Shown in pieces: positions 58,694-64,000 of a stretch of 64,000 nucleotides of DNA (the first letter of the stretch is position 1; each line of letters begins with the position of its first letter). Location of the stretch: positions 6,047,651-6,111,650 of the forward strand of contig NC_087388.1 in assembly GCF_963675165.1 (NCBI RefSeq). Reading direction: 5' to 3'. Below the pieces are notes generated by a model, which had not been told where the DNA came from, ran no database searches, and saw only the letters and a list, made by a program, of their open reading frames with translations. This DNA is from Halichondria panicea (taxonomy: Eukaryota > Porifera > Demospongiae > Suberitida > Halichondriidae). The position numbers and the translations under genes were made by a program.

Positions 58694-60000
58694 CATAATT
58701 ATAGTATATACAACAGTATCTTAGCAACTACCATGAAGTTAAATATTGCACATGCCAAAGCAAATAAGTTTGGAGTGCTCCGTTTGCCATTGCTGACACT
58801 CAAAGGACCAACACTAGTAAGATTAACAGGAGATACTATAGCAACAATACACAATTTTTCGTTGTCTTCAGTCATAGTGATACTAGTAGATAGTGAAATA
58901 GTACATTGCTTGATGTTATTGTCCTATAAAATGAAGCAGGATTTCTCACTAATCGCATGGATATTATACTGGTGAGAAATTCCAGAGATGCGTAGATTGA
59001 TGGTAGTAGATACTAGGTACAATAGCGGTACAGATCACCAGACCAGCGTATAAATAGGAGTTTTTATTGAGCACTATTAAATTTTTTGCAGACCACCGAC
59101 TTCTTCGGTTTAAGCAAAATATGAACAGAAAACCAGTTTGTATACCTGTCTTCTCCGCATTTAGAAACTCGGTATATATTTCCAGGTCATCATATATCAC
59201 TAGAATAACTGGGCAATCATGAGCTGGACACAATATCTTGAGATGGGGTAATTGAATATGTTAGAATGGACCCATTCAAATAATAGCCTTCATCAACGTG
59301 TTGTATTGGTCTAGTTACGCACAGGGAGATCGGTTTATTCACAGCAACACAGTCAACATCCAGTTCTTGACAATCGTTGACTGTGAAGTCAATGAAAGAT
59401 TCGTGTGAAAACTGGCTTTTTTTGAAACAGTGAAAGTTATCGAGTCGTATGCATGCTTGATAAACGAGTCAACAAAGATTATAGACCTCCCAGGAAGTTC
59501 GTATATGCTGTTTACAGTGATGTTTAGGTTTTTTTCTGATACAGGAAGGACTGTAGTCATGTCTGTTTCAGCAATTGTAGGAAACACTAAAGAATCGTCA
59601 GGAACAGTAGTGGGCAGAGTTGACGTTGTCCAAGGAGATTCAGAAACAGTAGTGTATACGATGGGTGAAGGTGAAGTTGATGTATCAGTATGAGATAGTT
59701 CTAGTGTGAGAACAGGCAGTAAGACTGCTAAGACCACCACTGTTAGTACCACAATGACAACCAATAAGATTATTATCGTCACCAGCCACGACCATTTGCA
59801 ACGCCTTGAATGCTGAAAAAAGTTGAATACATGTATACATTCAATGCAATGCTAGCTTAGGCTTACCGTTGTCACTAGAGACTGATCGCCAGTGCTGGAT
59901 ATTTGCCCATGATTGGATGTGTCAGCTTGGCTTGTGCGATCTGCATACATCAGTGCATGTTATAAATAGAATTGGTCCCTCAGTGTTAACTTACCTGTAG
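58694..60000 (-). pseudogene. Gene H: TM - ectodomain part of a DD gene, broken
   Basis: Minus-sense TM exon starts about 59812 (RRCKWSWLVTIIILLVV, then a Thr/Ser-rich stalk) and follows gene A closely, but small indels split the ectodomain at about 59,420, 59,225 and 59,015. Linker exons are recognisable at about 59,940-59,867 and near 59,998. No Death exon follows: upstream sequence is a fragment of a P-type gene on the other strand. Confidence 0.7.
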
Positions 60001-60011
60001 TAATAACCAGG

Positions 60012-60101
60012 TATTGAAGATAAGGTGACACCTGACTACTCTAGTGCAAGTGAGGTACTACCGATTTTGCAACCTTCAGATACTGAACATGAGGTTTATA
60101 A
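60012..60101 (+). pseudogene. Relic of the acidic linker exon of a P-type gene
   Basis: Reads EDKVTPDYSSASEVLPILQ and TEHEVYNT, matching EDEETPDYHSDASDAVPLLQ and HTEVYNT of P4 exon 11. It abuts gene H in opposite orientation, marking a rearrangement breakpoint near 60,003. Confidence 0.65.
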
Positions 60102-60103
60102 TA

Positions 60104-60248
60104 CCGTAATCGTTCTAATTATAGAACCAATAAAAAATTATTATTTTTCTACAATGTACGAAAAAAATTGATTTTATATGGTAGTATACGGGCGTTATAA
60201 AAAAGGGCGTCCTAACCAAAGCTGGTTCTATAATTAGAACGCCTACGG
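60104..60248. mobile_element. MITE with CCGTA...GTTCTAATTATAGAACC ends
   Basis: Left CCGTAATCGTTCTAATTATA and right TATAATTAGAACGCCTACGG are inverted, flanked by TA. About 145 bp. Confidence 0.75.
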
Positions 60249-60672
60249 TAGGCAGTTTCGCATTCCAGCACCATTTTTTAACCACTAATAATAAGTAAAA
60301 GTTCATCAACTTCTGCGCAATGCACAACTGGCCACGTGGACAATGTTCTAATAAAGCGAATGGGGCCAGTAAGTTTAAAATCTTGGCTGAAAACTAGGTG
60401 TCATAAACGAGCATGTTGGCATTAATTATCGGATTAGAAACTTTCGGATCTCGGAGCGAGTTGTGAGTATAATAATAGCTGCTCAGGACGCAATCTTTGA
60501 CCCCGAAATTTTCTTAGTAACGAGCTTTTATTTTCTCTTGCGCAAAAGCGCTCAGAACCCATTCATACACACCGTGAATACTAAAAAAAATACACAGAGA
60601 TTCCATAAAATGTTAATGATCTAAATATATTCTATTTTGGAGCAACTCTATTCGTTTTTTCTTAATTTACTT
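60249..60672. other. Stretch without recognised gene
   Basis: No coding or repeat signal noted. Confidence 0.3.
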
Positions 60673-63600
60673 TTATATCAATGTCAGTTCTAAAGTTTTG
60701 TATAATTCACGTCGATTGGGAAGCACAACTGATCCCTCTGAGTCTTTTTTCAGTTTCGTACAGTACTTCAGTTTCTTACAACAATTGTAGAAGATTGGCA
60801 CTAAAAGCCACAGAAGAAATGATGTAATTAGTAGTAGCCACAAACCAAGCAAAAATAATAATGCCATTGATGACAATATTGAATACGAATACTGGATTTT
60901 TACTTTCCTTACTACATCACTAGCATTTCGTTTGGGAACAACTCCTACGATACACAATTCTGGTGCGTTCACAGAACTGTCAAAGTTATGATTGCACTCT
61001 GTTGTAGCTGTGGATGTTATTGAGCAAAGGCTTGTGAACGAGCTAGTTGAGTTTTCCTCCTTCCAACCATTGATACAATAAGTTATGTCTCCCATGACAT
61101 GTGAGTTAGCTTCAAAGTGAACACCAAAAAAATAATAGCTATTTCCTGCAAGCATGATACTGATCGAGAAATTATCGTTCTTGATGCAGTACTCCATATA
61201 GGTAAACATCCAGTTTCCATTGTTCAAAAACGATTTATATTCATCAACATTGTCAAAAACTACCAAAACAACTGGACATTCTTGATCTGAGCTGTTATTA
61301 TAATCTGCTGATAATTGAATTTGCAACCTCAAAGAGGCGATATATTCTGTGTAGAGCTCATAAATTGGAGTATTTTCTTCTGGAGTGAGTATTCCTTCCT
61401 CGTATATTGTGGAATTTTCTTTTCTGATATCATCACAATTGCTAATGTTAAAGTAAATCGGAATAATTTGAGTATTTGCTATCTCGTTGATTGTTAGTTG
61501 CTTTACATTCAGTCCGACTCGAGCTATAGGTAGTACTGACTGCTGGATCAGTTGAGTGATATGTACTGAACCACCAAAGCTGTTTGATTCTTGGCCTAGT
61601 ATGAGTATTGCGGTGAAGATTGTTGTAACAGCAAAAATGAGTATAAAGATAGTAATCATACAAAGGAAGAAGAATATTTTCTCCTCTCCTTGCTAGTAGT
61701 TAGAGTGCAGCATCGACACAGTATCTAGGTCCAATGAAAGAGGATTATTTACATGAGGTTATGTCTCAAACACTGCATGCAATAGCTATGTAAATCACCT
61801 TGGACATCCAAACGTCACTGTGGTTGTTAACAAAAAAGTCAAGGCATCTGCATGATATCCCGCTGCATGTACAGATAATAGAGATACGTATTATAACCAG
61901 CATTTATTATACTGACTACTAAAGATTAGTTATTTGTCACACATCAGTTGTGCAATTCAATTGATCACAGCAAGGTGTCTAACAATTAAGGCTTTATAAA
62001 TATAAAACTATTACACACACCAGGAACTTAATTGTGGAAGAACTGCACAAAATTTATCTACCTGTTTTGAATCAGCCATTATAAGACCATCCTCGCCAAA
62101 CGCTTTTAGCAGCTTCTTTGTTGAATTAACTTCTTCCTGTACATACATGCAATGCCATGGTTTAGAAGTATACAACTATAGCTGTACAAGGTACAGAACA
62201 AATAAGACATGTACACTATGCACTTTAGTATTGTAAACCTAACGTGAATATACTTATCACCTTCAGTAATACTTGTTGACCAATTTTGACTTCAATGAAT
62301 GCATTTTCTTTCAGGTCCTGCATCTGTTTAGGACTCAATTGGCTGTAAAAATGACTAAAATAAGCTGGAACTCGAAACACCAGCTCTGTACAGCCTTCTC
62401 GAACATGCTTCAAATTCAGAACTTGGTGTGGTAGTTCTTGTTCCCAGCATTCTATAAATACTAACTTCAATTCTTGAATTTGATCGTAGGTGATTGTATG
62501 AAAATCAACATCAACCTTACATGTTATCTCCACTGATTGAATGTGAGACGGCTGAGGGCCAAAGTCATCAACAAATAGAAAACATTGTCGATTAACATAT
62601 TGCTGAAACCAATCCTTGTATCTCTGTAAAGCTTGGATCATTTTCCTTCACTGGGAAAAGAAATTCTTCTTTTATTGTGGAAATGAGTGAATAATTAAAC
62701 CAAGAGCAGACATTATTTTGTAGGAAGTCAGATAATTCGCTAAAGCTGGTAACATCACGGAAGAGAATCTGCTCAGAAGGTCTACGATAAATTGCGTTGT
62801 AATGCGATTCTTGTGGTGTGAAAAGCATCTGGACGAACTGCTTTATTTCAGGAACATCATACTTTGCTTCCAGATTCGTAATCGTGTTTTTGAGTAAGCT
62901 ACAAAACTTCGTGTGCATATATTTTGTTTCTTTACGCAGGGCTGTCATGAACATACTATATGAGATTTCCGTGGCTGATACTGTACCGCTATAAGGAGTA
63001 TCACGAGTGCATCTTTTAATTTGAGGTGGCAATTCAATTCTTGGTCATTCAAAGTCATCAACAAATAGAAAACATCGTCGATTAACATAATTATTGCTGA
63101 AACAAACACTCATATTTGTGTAATGCTTCATCGTCCTCATATGGGAAAAGAAATTCTTCTCGTATTTCGGATATTCGTGAGTAATTGAACCAAGAGCAGA
63201 AATTATTCTGTAGAAACTCAATTAAATCATTAAAGCTGATAGCATCACAGAGCAAAATCTGTTCAGAAGGGCTACGATAAATTTGGCTAAAATACGAACC
63301 TTGTGGTGTTAACAACTTCTGAACGTATTGCGTGAGATCATATTGTTCTTGTTTTTCAAGATTTATAATCGTGTTTGTAAGTAAGCTACAAAATTTCGAA
63401 TGGATTTTGCGAGTTTCTTTATTTAGGGCTTTCATGAAGAAGCTTACAGAAATTTCTGTCGGTGATACTGTATCACTACAAGCAGTATCACAAGTGCATC
63501 TTTTAATTTGAGGTGGCTTGGAGCTTAAACACTTATCTCTGCCAGTGACATGACCCAAGATGGTACACTCTCCACAGCCGCATTGGAAGTTAAAAAATGT

Positions 63601-63829
63601 CAGATGATCAGAAGTCGTGAGTGATCCAGTTCCAGATGAGCTTGTACTGGCAGATCTTGGTATTAACTCTCCACCTGCTTAAGCGAACATTTATTGGAGG
63701 CACATGTAATTAAATCTCACTCCAAGATAATTATGTACAATTGTATGACTTTATAATTATTATCCTTTAATTTATAGTTGCACTTACTGGTTGCAACAAT
63801 CCTCTGTGGTTCTACTGGAACTTCAGTTT
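60673..63829 (-). pseudogene. M3: decayed CARD-less M-type gene
   Basis: Minus strand: a 42-nt exon at 63829-63788 identical in layout to that of M2; a first conserved-domain copy (63677 to about 63050) that hits a stop after CLFQQ through a 4-bp TAAT insertion; a direct switch into the beginning of a second copy (PPQIKRCTRDT, about 63,032) with its own frameshift near 62,640; then an ankyrin exon cut after STKKLLKAFGEDG and fused to the end of the PPxY exon (LIMADSKQ). TM exon near 61,705 has a frameshift before MITIFILIFAVTTIF. The ectodomain (61,659-60,673) is open: QECPVVLVVFDNVDEY, ELCIVGVVPKRN, TM and a charged tail. The CARD exon would lie beyond the window. It is a pseudogene unless started at 61659. 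Confidence 0.7.
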
Positions 63830-64000
63830 CTGCATGCAATTGCAATACAAGTGTGTTTTTGGCTTACGGTATATGCATGCATATTTTATAGCATAAACTA
63901 CTGGTTACAGCTACTGCATGGATCACACACACATAATTATACCACAGAAAATTTTTGTTGTTAAATGCTCTGAGATTGATTCTAACGCAATCTGGCTAAA
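63830..64000. other. End of window, intron-like
   Basis: By comparison with M2 this should be the long intron before the CARD exon. Nothing recognised. Confidence 0.3.

Noticed and set aside
1-64000. CRISPR arrays, tRNA or rRNA genes, viral structural genes
   Set aside because: No regularly spaced short repeats, no cloverleaf recognised by eye, and no recognisable viral proteins.

Overview
The window reads as animal (metazoan) nuclear DNA, most probably from a demosponge. It is AT-rich and has compact multi-exon genes with GT-AG introns of about 50-500 bp. GCATGC and ATAATTAT words are extremely common, small DNA transposons are dense, and many animal death-fold domains (CARD and Death domain) are present. 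The species is inferred (it looks like Amphimedon); the family calls rest on motifs read directly from the translations. No bacterial operons, rRNA, tRNA or CRISPR were recognised.

Nearly every gene belongs to one locally expanded family. The shared part is a C-terminal module: a membrane anchor followed by a Cys-rich ectodomain of about 230 residues (core pattern D/N-C ... C-P-V-x-L-V-x-F/Y-D ... Y-x-x-F-L ... C ... Y-Y-x-G ... C-I-V-G-x-V), then a further hydrophobic segment. It is joined to three different N-terminal signalling parts. (1) DD type, minus strand: Death domain, linker, TM, ectodomain; copies near 10.3-12.1, 27.9-29.6, 30.3-32.1, 32.7-34.5, 45.6-47.3, 48.1-49.8 and 58.7-60.0 kb. 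(2) M type, minus strand: CARD, an unassigned 320-residue domain, ankyrin repeats, PPxY linker, TM, ectodomain; a complete model at 15.1-22.9 kb (1,145 aa), truncated at 2.4-4.2 kb, degenerate at 60.7-63.8 kb. (3) P type, plus strand: CARD, ankyrin cassette(s), TM, ectodomain; a complete model at 51.8-57.9 kb (12 exons, 1,510 aa) with an internally triplicated exon cassette, and shorter versions at 36.3-39.5 and 42.8-44.5 kb. CARD-only and CARD-Death genes also occur (5.9, 7.5, 40.2 kb).

Layout: 0-9 kb, a mobile element truncating an M gene, then relics and small CARD genes; 9-23 kb, a DD gene and the full M gene; 23-27 kb, an inverted CARD relic and an unrelated GPI-anchored Cys-rich gene; 27-34.5 kb, three DD copies; 34.7-36.2 kb, a 1.4 kb transposon; 36-44.5 kb, two P-type genes around a CARD-only gene; 44.7-50.5 kb, a near-identical duplicate of 27-32 kb; 51.8-58 kb, the large P gene; 58-64 kb, a decayed duplicate of the DD+M pair.

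Working interpretation (inference): a birth-and-death cluster of membrane proteins that place one variable ectodomain family outside the cell and death-fold/ankyrin scaffolds inside, as expected of an innate-immune or self-recognition receptor complex. Transposon insertions, deletions and recurrent 4-bp ATGC insertions repeatedly break copies, while at least four models (DD at 12.1 and 49.8 kb, M at 22.9 kb, P at 51.8 kb) stay open through every inferred splice junction.
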